Source of the DNA: Shewanella aquimarina
GTDB taxonomy: Bacteria; Pseudomonadota; Gammaproteobacteria; Enterobacterales; Shewanellaceae
Reading direction: 5' to 3'
Assembly: GCF_023349185.1 (NCBI RefSeq)
Contig: NZ_JAKIKY010000005.1
Location: 215,829 to 279,828, forward strand
Length of the DNA: 64,000 nucleotides
Shown here: positions 17,485 to 26,614 of the stretch, piece after piece
Layout: each line of letters opens with the position of its first letter
Position numbering within the stretch: the first letter of the stretch is position 1
The notes under the pieces: generated by a model
Told to the model about the DNA's origin: nothing
Seen by the model: only the letters and a program-made list of their open reading frames with translations
Database searches by the model: none
Program-made: the position numbers and the translations under genes

Positions 17485-18543
17485 TTAGAAGTCGAAACGC
17501 ATGCCGATAGTGACAATATCGTCACCCAGATCCTGCTTGGTGCCGGCCAGTTTCAGGTCGCCATCATATTTAGTGTAGTGACCATAAAACATTGTGCTCT
17601 TGCTGATGCGGTAATCGGCGCCAATGCTGAACTGTTGTAAGTCAACGTCTGATACGGTTTCCATGCCAGCGCCATCGGCATTACCCACGAAACGGCTGAC
17701 ATATTTACCCAGGCCTGAGTCGTCACTACCATACATGGCCTTGATCTTTACATTGCCCAGCACGTATGCGGCGTTAACGAAGTAGGTATCACCCTCTAGG
17801 TTGGCATATTTGGCGTCAATATGTTCACTGTTCTGATAGAGGCCACCAACGATGAAGTTACCGAATTTGACTTGAGCAACACCACGATAGGCCTTAACGT
17901 CATCGATATTTTCGTTATAGGCTGCGGCAACATAGTAGTTCTGCGCCTTGAGTGCCTTATCGCCGATGGTTGCGCTTAGGGCATACATGCTATCTGGAGA
18001 GACGCGCTCGTCACCATCATAGGTGACGTAGTTGTCTTCAACTAGGTATGTCGCGTTTAGGGTCAAGAGGTCGGCAATCTTTGGTGAGTAGTAAGTGATA
18101 CCATCGGCCTTACGCGACTGGCCGGCAGCCAGTAGATCTATGTCTGAGTTGGTGTTGCCAAACAGGTCGAAACCGCCTTCAGCAGACTTGAACACAGTGT
18201 CGTTACGACCTATGAGTGCCGTACCGGCAACGCTTTTTAAACCAAGGTAGGTATTACGGGCGTTGAAGGTGTCGCCGGAGTTGTCGTAGTTGCTGACGCC
18301 AAATTCCATCTGGTAGATCACTTCCAGACCATCGCTGATTTTCTCGCTGCCCTTCACCCCTAACCAGGAGAAGTTGTTCTCTATGATGGTGCCATCTTTC
18401 TGGTTCTGGGTCGCGATGCCGTTATCTGAGTGAGTCAAGGCAAGATCGGCATGGCCGTAGAACTGAGGACCGTCGGCGAGTGCCGTGAATGAGGTGGCTG
18501 CGAACGTGGCGAAAATGCTTGCCGATAGAACAGATTTTTTCAT
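17485..18543 (-). CDS. Gram-negative porin (OmpC/OmpF-like), paralogue
   Basis: A 352-residue general porin, very similar in layout to the one at 9347: signal peptide ending ALA-DGP, FYGHADLALTHSDNG, ENNFSWLGVKG, GLEVIYQMEFGV, ARNTYLGLKS, and a terminal IGMRFDF. The ATG at 18543 is chosen because an AGGAAG ribosome site lies six bases away, while an ATG two codons earlier abuts it. The pair of paralogues on the same strand suggests an old duplication now split by the copper genes. A CRP-like site lies upstream. Confidence 0.92.
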   Translation of the reverse strand: MKKSVLSASIFATFAATSFTALADGPQFYGHADLALTHSDNGIATQNQKDGTIIENNFSWLGVKGSEKISDGLEVIYQMEFGVSNYDNSGDTFNARNTYLGLKSVAGTALIGRNDTVFKSAEGGFDLFGNTNSDIDLLAAGQSRKADGITYYSPKIADLLTLNATYLVEDNYVTYDGDERVSPDSMYALSATIGDKALKAQNYYVAAAYNENIDDVKAYRGVAQVKFGNFIVGGLYQNSEHIDAKYANLEGDTYFVNAAYVLGNVKIKAMYGSDDSGLGKYVSRFVGNADGAGMETVSDVDLQQFSIGADYRISKSTMFYGHYTKYDGDLKLAGTKQDLGDDIVTIGMRFDF

Positions 18544-18685
18544 TGTCATCTTCCTGTAGCGATTATGCCCATCTCGAAGAGGGCCTTTGAATTTTTAGCT
18601 AACGAGAGTCACGGGCCCAGAGGGAGCTTTCTTGGCCGCATTGCTGTGTTGCGGCGTCAGTGTGCCCAGAAGTGCAAGCTTGAGA

Positions 18686-18701
18686 TGTGATCTGTGTCGC
18701 A
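18686..18701. promoter_or_regulatory. CRP-like site upstream of second porin
   Basis: TGTGA-TCTGTG-TCGCA followed by AAAT matches the CRP consensus at nine of ten core positions. It is 143 bp upstream of the porin ATG. The 366-bp gap from 18544 to 18909 also carries the tcdA promoter on the other strand. Confidence 0.5.
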
Positions 18702-18909
18702 AATCATTGGTTTTACGTGAGTTTTATCATGTTGTTTTACATTTAAAAACAGTGGGTTAATTTGGTCTTTACGCTGCGTCACCTTCTACTTGCCAAGTTG
18801 CTGCAATCGCCCCATAGCTGTAACACTTGTCGCATTTTTTCTTTTTAGGATTTTGCCAGGGATTGCGGTAAAATCGGCGGGTTTTTAGTTATCTTACTCG
18901 GAGCCCACC

Positions 18910-19722
18910 TTGAGCCAAATTGAACTCTCTGATGCCTATCTCAATCGCTTTGCCGGTATTGGCCGCCTTTATGGTGCCAAGGCGCTGACCCGATTTGCGC
19001 AGTCCCACGTGGCTGTAGTCGGCATAGGCGGAGTAGGTACCTGGGTGGCCGAGGCGCTGGCCCGTAGCGGCATCGGTGAGATCACCCTGATCGATCTCGA
19101 CGATATCTGTGTGACCAACACCAATCGCCAGCTGCACGCCCTCAAGGAGACAATTGGCGAGTCTAAGGTGGCGGTGATGGCCGAGCGTATCATGCAGATC
19201 AATCCTGAGTGCCGGGTGAATCAGGTGGAAGATTTCATCACCACAGACAATCTGCATGACTATTTTAGTGGTCGCAAGCAGGGTGGTAGCCTGGACTATG
19301 TGGTGGACTGTATCGATGCGGTCAAGCCTAAGGCGGCGCTGATCGCCCACTGTAAACGCCAGAAGCTGCCTATCGTGACGGTAGGGGGTGCCGGCGGCCA
19401 GACAGATCCGACTCAGATCCAGGTAGCGGATCTGGCCAAGACCTATCAAGATCCTCTGCTGGCCAAGGTACGTAACCTGCTGCGCCGTGAATATAACTTC
19501 TCTAAGAATGTACAGCGCCGCTTTAGCATAGAGGCGGTGTTCTCCACCGAGCAGCTGGTCTACCCTCAGGCCGATGGCAGTGTCTGTAATGTCAAGGCCA
19601 CGGCAGAGGGCAGTATGCGTATGGATTGTGCCTCGGGCTTTGGCGCCGTGACCGTGGTCACCGGCAGCTTTGGCTTTACCGCCGTGAGTCGTGTGCTCAC
19701 TAAGCTTGCCGCCAAGGCGTGA
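18910..19722 (+). CDS. tcdA: tRNA threonylcarbamoyladenosine dehydratase
   Basis: A 270-residue E1-like enzyme (TcdA, formerly CsdL) that uses ATP to cyclise t6A37 in tRNAs to ct6A. It shows the ThiF/E1 fold: VAVVGIGGVGTWVAEALARSG (the glycine-rich ATP site, GIGGVG at about 37-42), LIDLDDICVTNTNRQ, and DCIDAVKPK. The start is a TTG behind GGAG; no in-frame ATG precedes the Rossmann strand. 270 residues agrees with the family. Confidence 0.93.
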   Translation: MSQIELSDAYLNRFAGIGRLYGAKALTRFAQSHVAVVGIGGVGTWVAEALARSGIGEITLIDLDDICVTNTNRQLHALKETIGESKVAVMAERIMQINPECRVNQVEDFITTDNLHDYFSGRKQGGSLDYVVDCIDAVKPKAALIAHCKRQKLPIVTVGGAGGQTDPTQIQVADLAKTYQDPLLAKVRNLLRREYNFSKNVQRRFSIEAVFSTEQLVYPQADGSVCNVKATAEGSMRMDCASGFGAVTVVTGSFGFTAVSRVLTKLAAKA

Positions 19723-19834
19723 ATCCAATCGCCTGCTGGCCTGAGGTGTAAATCACCAAAAACTTGATTTAAGTCTAAAGTCACCTTGGGGTCACTTGTT
19801 AGACTCAGTCGACTTTTTTTGCTGGTGATTGATT

Positions 19835-21064
19835 ATGAAACAGGCCCTGTTAAATCGATTCTTACGCTATGTGCAATTTGATACTCAGTCTGATGCGAGT
19901 CAGGCCGGTTGCCCCAGTACGCCGGGACAGCTGGCGCTGGCGGATCAACTCAGAGAGGAGCTGATCAAGTTAGGCTTCAGTCAGGTGGCGCTATCTTCTA
20001 CGGGTTATCTGACCGCCCTGGTGCCCGCGACAGTCGAAGGGGTTCCCCCCATCGGCTTTATCGCCCATCTGGACACGGCGCCAGACTTTAGTGGCGCCAA
20101 TGTGCGCCCTCAACTGATTGAGAACTATGATGGCGGCGATATTCCTCTTGGTGAGCTGAACCGGCTCTCCCCCAAGGAGTTTCCCGAGTTAGATCAGTAT
20201 CTGGGACAGACGCTGATCACCACGGATGGCACAAGCCTGCTGGGCGCCGACGATAAGGCGGGGATCGCCGAGATAGTCACCGCACTATCGACCCTGATGC
20301 AAGAGCCGGGTAGCCTTCATGGCGATATCTATCTCTGTTTCACCCCCGATGAGGAGATAGGCCGCGGCGCCGATAAGTTTGACTTCGAGACCTTCAAGGC
20401 CGAGTGGGCCTATACTGTGGATGGTGGCGAGCTAGGGGGCCTGGAGTTCGAGAACTTTAATGCCGCCACGGCCGTGGTGACGGCCAAGGGAAACAACTGC
20501 CATCCTGGCTCTGCCTATGGTGTCATGGTGAACGCCCAGACCATGGCGGCGCGATTTCATGCCAAGATGCCCCTTGGCGATACCCCAGAGAACAGCCAGG
20601 ACTATGCCGGTTTCTTCCACCTGGCTGAAATGAAAGGGGTTACCGAAGAGGCGCAGCTTACCTATATCATTCGCGACTTCGATCTGGATCAGTTCGAGCA
20701 GCGTAAGCGCTGGCTCACCGAGCGGGTCGAGGCCTGTAATGCCCAGCTGCACCAGGGCTCATTAAGCGTCAGCATCACAGACAGCTATTACAATATGCGC
20801 GATCAGTTGATCCCGCATCCTCATATTGTCGATATCGCCAAGCAGGCGATGGGGGAACTGGGGATCACGCCGAAGATCAAGCCTATTCGCGGCGGCACAG
20901 ATGGCAGTCGTCTCTCCTATATGGGCCTGCCTTGTCCTAACCTGTTTACCGGTGGTCACAACTTCCATGGCAAGCATGAGTTTATCTGCCTGGAGTCTAT
21001 GGTGAAGGCGACCGAGGTGATCATGGCGATCTGCCGCTTAACGGCTAAGCAGTTAAAGGGCTAA
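19835..21064 (+). CDS. pepT: peptidase T (tripeptide aminopeptidase)
   Basis: A 409-residue M20-family di-zinc peptidase that removes the N-terminal residue of tripeptides in the cytoplasm. Metal and catalytic motifs are H78/D80 in GFIAHLDTAPD, LGADDKAGIAE, and TPDEEIGRGADKFD; the C-terminal GGTDGSRLSYMGLP and HNFHGKHEF are also typical. Length equals E. coli PepT. The ATG at 19835 is the family start. The ribosome site is weak. It ends 16 bp from the convergent sensor kinase. Confidence 0.96.
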   Translation: MKQALLNRFLRYVQFDTQSDASQAGCPSTPGQLALADQLREELIKLGFSQVALSSTGYLTALVPATVEGVPPIGFIAHLDTAPDFSGANVRPQLIENYDGGDIPLGELNRLSPKEFPELDQYLGQTLITTDGTSLLGADDKAGIAEIVTALSTLMQEPGSLHGDIYLCFTPDEEIGRGADKFDFETFKAEWAYTVDGGELGGLEFENFNAATAVVTAKGNNCHPGSAYGVMVNAQTMAARFHAKMPLGDTPENSQDYAGFFHLAEMKGVTEEAQLTYIIRDFDLDQFEQRKRWLTERVEACNAQLHQGSLSVSITDSYYNMRDQLIPHPHIVDIAKQAMGELGITPKIKPIRGGTDGSRLSYMGLPCPNLFTGGHNFHGKHEFICLESMVKATEVIMAICRLTAKQLKG

Positions 21065-21080
21065 GCAGCTAAAGGGGCGG

Positions 21081-22721
21081 TTAAATGCCTGATTGGTTGG
21101 AGAGGTTGAGCTCGATGGCTGGGCTGTCGAGTACCTCAACCGGAAAGCTCACCTCGAAACAGGCGCCGCCTAATTCGCCGTCGTCGCGATAGCGAATGTT
21201 GCCCTTGAGCAGGGTAACGGCGTTGAAGGCGGCGGAGAGTCCCAGGCCGGTGCCGCCCTCCGAGCGAGTGGTGGTATAGAAGGGCTCGAAGATATGACTG
21301 CTGGCCTCGCTGCCGATCCCTGGCCCATCATCCTGAATGCGGATGTTGAGCATGCCATCGTCCACCTCGGCGTCTATCCTGATCTTACCCTGCTTGCGAT
21401 TCTTAAAGCCGTGGGCATAGGCGTTGGACACCAGGTTGGTGACGATCTGCTTAAACAGGCTGAGATTGGTGAGTATGTTAAGGTCGGGATCGACCCGGTA
21501 TTCCACCTCGGCCTGCTTGTCGCCGTAGATGAAATGCATCGACTCATGGTGCTCCTCTAGCCCCTGTTTGAGGTTGATGCTGCGTTTGTCTTCCAGGCTC
21601 TGCTCTGCGGCGATAGTCTTGAACTTCTGGATCAGGGTGCTGGCGCGGGTGATGTTGCTGATTATCAACTCGCAGCTTTGCTGATACTCCTCCAGGATGG
21701 CATTGATCTCCTCCAGGGTCGCGTTTTCGCTGTGGATCAACTTGATCAGCTCCTCGATATGGATCAGCTGGGTGCTGGCGGCGGTGAGACAGATGCCGAT
21801 AGGGGTGTTTATCTCGTGGGCCACGCCAGATACCAGGCCACCGAGCGCCGCCATCTTCTCCTGTTCGACCAGTACCTGTTGGGCGCGTTTAAGCACCAGC
21901 AGGGATTGTTCCAGTTCCTGGGTGCGTTCCTTCACCTGGCGCGCCAGTTCATCTTTGTAGCTGCGTTCCAGTTCCAGCAGTCGCTCGCGATCCGCCAGGG
22001 CCTCTTGCAGTTCCAGCTTGGAGGCCTTGATGTCATCGAAGGAGCGCCTGAGTTGCTGCTGCATCTCATTGATTGCCTTGGCAACCAGCCAGAATTCGTC
22101 ATTCTTATGGCTGTTCTTGACGAACACCAGGGGCTCGAATTCGCCGTCCAGGTTGATGTTCTGGCTGTAGTCGCTGAGCTTATGCAGGTGGCGGGTGACC
22201 AGAAACCACACCAGGAAGAGGATGAAACCGGCGACGATGAAGGTCTTGATGGCGTTGGAGAGGAGTATGATGATGGCGCGATCGAGCAGTTTCTCATATA
22301 CCACTCTCAGATCCGCCTGCACCAACAGGGTACCAACGTCTATGTTTTCGTTGCCTGAGCCATAAACCAGTTTAAAGCTGCGCTCTATGGTGTTTTCCGG
22401 GGTTGCCGTGCCCGCCTGCCAGTGTTGGCCGCTGTCGTCGTTTATCTCTATGTAGGTGATGTCAGGCAGCTGGATCAGGCCGTCGATCTGGGTGTTGATC
22501 AGGCGCTCGTCGATCACCCAGATGCTGGCCGCCAGCACGTCCAGATTGACCTTCTCTATGCTGTCGAATTGGCGGGTGATGCGATTGACGTCGCTGCGAT
22601 AGTCGTTGACCAGCTGGAAGCCCGTGGTGAGCAGGGTGATTAAGGAGCTGAAGAGGATGATCGACAGGGTGAGTTTTCTGCCGATGGGACTCTTGAGTAG
22701 CTGAGCTGTGTGGTTTGCCAT
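21081..22721 (-). CDS. orphan membrane sensor histidine kinase
   Basis: A 546-residue kinase. It has a transmembrane helix at about 17-37, a periplasmic domain with WVIDERLINTQIDGL to about 150, a second helix at about 158-180, a HAMP-like and coiled-coil segment (about 180-290, with KERTQELEQS), the phosphoacceptor in VSGVAHEINTPIG, and an HATPase domain with NLVSNAYAHG, DDGPGI, FEPFYTT and GGTGLGLS. The H-box HEINTPIG places it with the class that often works in phosphorelays. No response regulator lies nearby, so its partner is unknown. Confidence 0.88.
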   Translation of the reverse strand: MANHTAQLLKSPIGRKLTLSIILFSSLITLLTTGFQLVNDYRSDVNRITRQFDSIEKVNLDVLAASIWVIDERLINTQIDGLIQLPDITYIEINDDSGQHWQAGTATPENTIERSFKLVYGSGNENIDVGTLLVQADLRVVYEKLLDRAIIILLSNAIKTFIVAGFILFLVWFLVTRHLHKLSDYSQNINLDGEFEPLVFVKNSHKNDEFWLVAKAINEMQQQLRRSFDDIKASKLELQEALADRERLLELERSYKDELARQVKERTQELEQSLLVLKRAQQVLVEQEKMAALGGLVSGVAHEINTPIGICLTAASTQLIHIEELIKLIHSENATLEEINAILEEYQQSCELIISNITRASTLIQKFKTIAAEQSLEDKRSINLKQGLEEHHESMHFIYGDKQAEVEYRVDPDLNILTNLSLFKQIVTNLVSNAYAHGFKNRKQGKIRIDAEVDDGMLNIRIQDDGPGIGSEASSHIFEPFYTTTRSEGGTGLGLSAAFNAVTLLKGNIRYRDDGELGGACFEVSFPVEVLDSPAIELNLSNQSGI

Positions 22722-22950
22722 TTATGGTATCGCTTATCCCAAGCACCATAAGCACGGCCGACAATTGACGTTAGGTGCGCTGTCCAGATCACATAGCTTT
22801 AAGCATAGCCTGATTCTTATGTTCTGCTCGCGCAAAGGAATAAAAATGTCGCCAAGATGATGTTTGTAAAGTCTTTATGTGGCTCTGCGGGTTGGCATTT
22901 TACTTGCAGTTATTCTGCTTACTGCAGGTTTTTTGACACTAGGTATCAAG

Positions 22951-23562
22951 ATGGAAAAATTAAATCTGATGCTGTTTAAACAGACGAGTCCTAAGCAAGT
23001 GATCTTCAATTTGATGTTGTGGCTGACCCTGATCAGCGCCGCCTTACTCTTTGCGCCCACCTCCCTGATGCAGACTCTGAGGCTAGAGCTGCTGGTGAGT
23101 CAATATGCCCACTTCATCGGCCTGGGATTGATTATCGGCGCGGCCTATCTCCTGACCCAGGTGGCCAACTATTTTCTCGATGAGGCGATCAAGCATCTCA
23201 AGGGCAAGCGTACCACTGAGACCATAGAGAAGAAGGTGCGGCTGCTGGATCCGACCGAGCGCGCCCTGTTAAGAGAGTTCTTCCTGCAAGGGGAGACAGT
23301 GCTGACCCTGCCAGAGAATGAGGCGGCGGTGCAGAGCCTGCTGGAGGCCAATATCTTGCAGTATCTGGGTAACAAGCAACAGTACGCTATTCATGGCCCG
23401 ACCGCAGATTTTAAGATTGCCATGGAGGCAAGATCCCATCTCAATCGTCAGGTATTGCGTCTGCCTCAGGGCGAACCCAATCCCGAGCAGCTACAGCTGC
23501 TGATTAAGGCCAGACCCCACTTCATTCACAGTGTGGTGTCCAGTCGTAAACACGCCGCCTGA
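22951..23562 (+). CDS. SieB-family superinfection exclusion-like membrane protein
   Basis: About 203 residues. Two hydrophobic helices (residues about 20-38 and 55-72) are followed by a cytoplasmic part with LDPTERALLREFFLQG and a C-terminal LNRQVLRLPQG region. This layout fits the SieB family (PF14163), named after a phage P22 superinfection exclusion protein; chromosomal members are common in Shewanella and their role is unknown. I take MEKLN at 22951; the frame is open to a GTG at 22879 with another hydrophobic stretch, so a longer form is possible. Confidence 0.7.
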   Translation: MEKLNLMLFKQTSPKQVIFNLMLWLTLISAALLFAPTSLMQTLRLELLVSQYAHFIGLGLIIGAAYLLTQVANYFLDEAIKHLKGKRTTETIEKKVRLLDPTERALLREFFLQGETVLTLPENEAAVQSLLEANILQYLGNKQQYAIHGPTADFKIAMEARSHLNRQVLRLPQGEPNPEQLQLLIKARPHFIHSVVSSRKHAA

Positions 23563-23603
23563 TCTCCTTTGGGGAATTGGTGGGAAATGCAGATCGATAG
23601 ATA

Positions 23604-23630
23604 AAAAAGTGGGGGCATAAGCCCCCATTT
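23604..23630. terminator. terminator shared by SieB-like and DUF3149 genes
   Basis: TGGGGGC-ATAA-GCCCCCA with an A6 run on its left and ATTT on its right. It works best for the minus-strand small gene and may also end the plus-strand gene. Confidence 0.85.
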
Positions 23631-23668
23631 GCATTAGAAATATGATTTTGTGGACTTCGAGGTCCTAT

Positions 23669-23797
23669 CTATTCTGGTTTCGACTTCGAGATAAACAACC
23701 ACATGATGTATGACATTATGCCAATGGTTGTGAAGATAACTATCATAGATAGCAGACCAATGGGGTTACCAAACATTAAATCTAACCAAAATGCCAT
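23669..23797 (-). CDS. DUF3149-family 42-residue membrane protein
   Basis: A short gene read from the minus strand: ATG at 23797, TAG at 23669-23671, with an AGAGGA ribosome site eight bases upstream. The 42-residue product begins MAFWLDLMFGNPIGLLSMIV, has one long hydrophobic helix (about 12-36) and ends FISKSKPE. This is the DUF3149 pattern (xFWLxLxFGNPxGLLSM), known from Shewanella and relatives. No function is known; size and charge pattern suggest a small single-helix subunit of a membrane complex. An FNR-like box lies 73 bp upstream. Confidence 0.85.
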   Translation of the reverse strand: MAFWLDLMFGNPIGLLSMIVIFTTIGIMSYIMWLFISKSKPE

Positions 23798-23869
23798 GTG
23801 AGAAGTCCTCTTTCGCAGCTGTTTATATCGTTGTCCAAGCTAAATTAGCGCGAATGGATATGAGAAATG

Positions 23870-23883
23870 CTGATCTCGATCAA
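23870..23883. promoter_or_regulatory. FNR/EtrA-like box
   Basis: CTGAT-CTCG-ATCAA matches TTGAT-N4-ATCAA at nine of ten positions. It lies upstream of the DUF3149 gene on the minus strand, at a distance suitable for activation under low oxygen. Confidence 0.6.
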
Positions 23884-24036
23884 TTAATGCTGTCAATTTG
23901 ATAACGCCTTGTCATCGTTTTGAGAATTTTGTGAGCCTGGTGGCAAATTTCCCCCGTGTGAATAGTCTGATTGTGCCGAGTTTTAGGCGCTTAGGATGAA
24001 AAATCGGCAGTCGGTAATAAAGCTGTCGCAAAAGGC

Positions 24037-24064
24037 TTGCCATTAGTAAAAGCAAAGGTATAAT
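24037..24064 (+). promoter_or_regulatory. sigma-70 promoter for the tRNA-Leu pair
   Basis: TTGCCA, a 16-base spacer, and a perfect TATAAT. The predicted start is near 24071, 37 bases before the first tRNA. Confidence 0.75.
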
Positions 24065-24107
24065 TCCGTTCACTTACTCGAGACAGAGAGTAAGGTCTGA
24101 TTGATGA

Positions 24108-24192
24108 GCCGGAGTGGTGGAATTGGTAGACACGACGGATTCAAAATCCGTTTCCTTCGGGAGTGACGGTTCAAGTCCGTCCTTCGGTACCA
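24108..24192 (+). tRNA. leuX: tRNA-Leu (anticodon CAA)
   Basis: An 85-base class II tRNA: acceptor GCCGGAG pairing with CTTCGGT, D arm TGGTGGAATTGGTAGACA, anticodon stem ACGGA/TCCGT with loop TTCAAAA (anticodon CAA), a long variable arm, T loop GGTTCAAGTCC and an encoded CCA. The symbol is by analogy to the E. coli CAA isoacceptor. Confidence 0.95.
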
Positions 24193-24243
24193 TTATCAGT
24201 TGCTCTCCTTGAGAGAATAGCGGTAAGATCAGACAGACAAGAT

Positions 24244-24330
24244 GCAGATGTGGTGGAATTGGTAGACACGCTAGCTTCAGGTGCTAGTGGCTTAACGGCC
24301 GTGCGAGTTCAAGTCTCGCCATCTGTACCA
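24244..24330 (+). tRNA. tRNA-Leu (anticodon CAG)
   Basis: An 87-base class II tRNA: acceptor GCAGATG with CATCTGT, anticodon stem CTAGC/GCTAG with loop TTCAGGT (anticodon CAG), long variable arm, T loop AGTTCAAGTCT and encoded CCA. It shares one transcript with the CAA isoacceptor 51 bases upstream. Confidence 0.95.
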
Positions 24331-24364
24331 ACTTGTTGATGCAATCCTCTCTTGAAGAGATAAG

Positions 24365-24388
24365 AACCTGCTTAATAGCAGGTTTTTT
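24365..24388 (+). terminator. terminator of the tRNA operon
   Basis: AACCTGC-TTAATA-GCAGGTT followed by a T-run. Confidence 0.9.
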
Positions 24389-24490
24389 TATGCCTGAAAT
24401 TTGTCGTTGCTCGGCAATTACCCCCCTTAGACTTTGGAGCGCCATCGGCGCTCCATTTTGGCTTATTTTTATCTGATTAACTGCTGGTAA

Positions 24491-25168
24491 TTAGAAGTTG
24501 TAGGCAAGGCCAACCATATAGTGGTCGTGTTCGAATTCCTGATAACTGACTTCTAACATCAGATCGAGTTGAGATAGCAGAGGATAGCGATAGCGCAATC
24601 CTATATCATAGATGCTGTCTGCCACCTTGCTCTTGTCGAGATAGCCATAGTTTTCCGCATCGGTGAATAGCCCTAGATGGGCGGTTAACTGGCTCTCGTT
24701 AAAAAGGTCGAGGCCATAGTTAACTTCTGTGTACCAAGCTTCTACATCTTGGTCGTAGTTTACCATCAGATTAAGTGCCTTATAGTCGAGACTGACTGAA
24801 TACTCGATGCTGTAGCCGCCAGCCCCATAAGTGTATTTCATGGCGTTGAAGCCTAGGCCTAGATCCTCGGTGATCATCTGGTAGTAACCGCCGTAGTAAT
24901 CAATTTCATAATCATTGTAGACGCTACCTTCATCCTCATAGCGATAGGTCTCGAATGAGGTTCCAAGATAGAAGCCACTTTCATGTTCCACCATCAAGTC
25001 GCCCTGCAGGGTAGGCTTGTTGTCGCTGATAGTCTGACCACGCCACAGGTAGTTGCTTAGTCCCATGAGTACGCCTGAGGTAGCGAACTGGCTTTCTTCG
25101 GCCAATAGAGGTTGGCTCATGGTGCAGGCGATAGCTAAGGCGCAAGAGGAGAGTATTACTTTATTCAT
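24491..25168 (-). CDS. TorF-family putative porin
   Basis: A 225-residue outer-membrane protein of the TIGR02001/TorF type. It has a signal peptide (cleaved near LLA-EES), an opening VLMGLSNYLWRGQTISDNKP that is the family hallmark, many aromatic strand pairs (YNDYEIDYYGGYY), and a C-terminal YMVGLAYNF. Members are small barrels whose cargo is unknown. The ATG at 25168 gives the signal peptide. The 540 bp upstream, 25169-25708, are very AT-rich and hold promoters for this gene and the divergent respiratory operon; I see no further gene there. Confidence 0.85.
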   Translation of the reverse strand: MNKVILSSCALAIACTMSQPLLAEESQFATSGVLMGLSNYLWRGQTISDNKPTLQGDLMVEHESGFYLGTSFETYRYEDEGSVYNDYEIDYYGGYYQMITEDLGLGFNAMKYTYGAGGYSIEYSVSLDYKALNLMVNYDQDVEAWYTEVNYGLDLFNESQLTAHLGLFTDAENYGYLDKSKVADSIYDIGLRYRYPLLSQLDLMLEVSYQEFEHDHYMVGLAYNF

Positions 25169-25708
25169 TATCAACCCTTAAAATATTTTTGTCTTTAATC
25201 AATGCCAACATAATTTGGCGCTTGCTTTTTTCCACGTCTTTGTGGTTTGTAGATTGTAATAAATATATTTAAATAAAATAATTGCCAGCTGTTATAATAT
25301 CTTTTGTTTGTGATGTGATTTGTTTTTTTTGATTTTTTAAAAATACAATTTGCATTTTTCAGGAGTGAGTTCTGTATGGCGGTAAAGGTTTTTTCATTTG
25401 TATCTATATGATTTTGAGTTGATTTTATTGTTGTTTTTTGTTGGTTGAGTTTTCTGTTTTTTAGTAAATATTTTTTTTGTAAAGTAAAAATAACCACTTT
25501 ATTCAAACTCTTGGTATTTATCTGGTACGTTTGATAACTAGTGTGATCTGGCTCCTTATTTATTCCGTTTTGGTTTGTATGATTTAACCAAGGTGAAAAA
25601 CAATTTCGCCCGTTTGGTCTGTTATATATCGTTTTGAATTTCTTTATTTCTATGCCAATGAATTAATCGGCTGGAATAAAGAGGTATATAGAATAATAAG
25701 GAATGTCT

Positions 25709-26605
25709 ATGAGCGAAGTGCATTGGGGGCTGTTGGTAGCAGCCTATCTGTTCTTGGCCGGTGCGGGAGCGGGGGCCTTGTTTATCAGCGGCGCCCTGGT
25801 TCTGTCCGAAAAGGTGGCTCACGCCCACCACTGGTCGACGGCGAAGTTTAGCGCCATCGCGGGCCTGTTACTCTTGATGCTGGGCACAGGGATGATCGTC
25901 TTCGATCTGACCTCGTTCCAGTACGGCATCTTCAATGGCGACATGAGTAAGCTGCTGCGCTTCTATCGCCTGTTTATGACCTTCGAGCCCAGCTCAATGA
26001 TGAGTATAGGTACCTGGCTGCTGACCCTGGCGATCATCTTCGCGCTGCTGTTTTGCTTCTCCTTCAAGCGGCATGATCAGGAGACCTTTACCAGCCGTGG
26101 CTATGCGCTAATCAATCTTATCCTCGCTGTATGCGTCGCCTCCTATACAGCCCTGTTGATTGGCGACATCAAGCACAACATCGTCTGGTCTAACAGCATC
26201 TTGGTGGTGATCTTCCTGGTGTCTGCCATCTCCTCCGGCGCCGCAGTGGTGCTGATCGTCAAGACTTGGCTAAAGCAGAGCGACCCACATCATCACTTCG
26301 CCAAGGCAGATTCCATGGTGATGCTCATCGAGCTGTTTGTACTGGGCATCTTCGTTTACGTCATCGCCAATGTGAGCAAGTTTTATGGCCTGGATAACCT
26401 GCTGGGGATGGCGACATCGGCCGGTAAGATCTGGTGGCTTGGCGCCGTAGTGGTTGGCCTGTTGCTGCCGCTGCTGCTCAACCTTACCTCCATCATGGGC
26501 AGAGTCGGCGTGTCTCACGCTAAGGAGTATGGCATCGCCGCACTAACCTTGGTTGGCGCCTTCTGTTTACGTTATTCGGTCTTACTGGCCGGTCAGTCTT
26601 ATTAG
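25709..26605 (+). CDS. ttrC: NrfD/PsrC-type quinol dehydrogenase membrane subunit
   Basis: A 298-residue integral membrane protein with about eight or nine helices, beginning VHWGLLVAAYLFLAGAGAGALFISG (shown as its two parts, VHWGLLVAAYLF and GAGAGALFISG), a typical NrfD start. It passes electrons from menaquinol to the iron-sulfur subunit. The ATG at 25709 is six bases from AAGGA; an ATG two codons earlier touches it. It is first in a three-gene operon with an iron-sulfur and a molybdopterin subunit. The symbol follows the catalytic subunit's similarity to TtrA and is provisional. Confidence 0.85.
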   Translation: MSEVHWGLLVAAYLFLAGAGAGALFISGALVLSEKVAHAHHWSTAKFSAIAGLLLLMLGTGMIVFDLTSFQYGIFNGDMSKLLRFYRLFMTFEPSSMMSIGTWLLTLAIIFALLFCFSFKRHDQETFTSRGYALINLILAVCVASYTALLIGDIKHNIVWSNSILVVIFLVSAISSGAAVVLIVKTWLKQSDPHHHFAKADSMVMLIELFVLGIFVYVIANVSKFYGLDNLLGMATSAGKIWWLGAVVVGLLLPLLLNLTSIMGRVGVSHAKEYGIAALTLVGAFCLRYSVLLAGQSY

Positions 26606-26614
26606 GAGCTAAAG

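Noticed and set aside
18889..19728. Long open frame antisense to tcdA (279 codons)
   Set aside because: It is the mirror of the well-conserved tcdA frame; composition is unlike a real protein.
22951..23562. Phage defence island from SieB-like and FxsA proteins
   Set aside because: They are 17 kb apart, each in an ordinary housekeeping setting, and no other defence genes are visible.
25195..25506. Open frame of 103 codons in the AT-rich gap left of ttrC
   Set aside because: Asn/Lys-rich low-complexity product, no clear ribosome site; best read as an AT-rich regulatory region.
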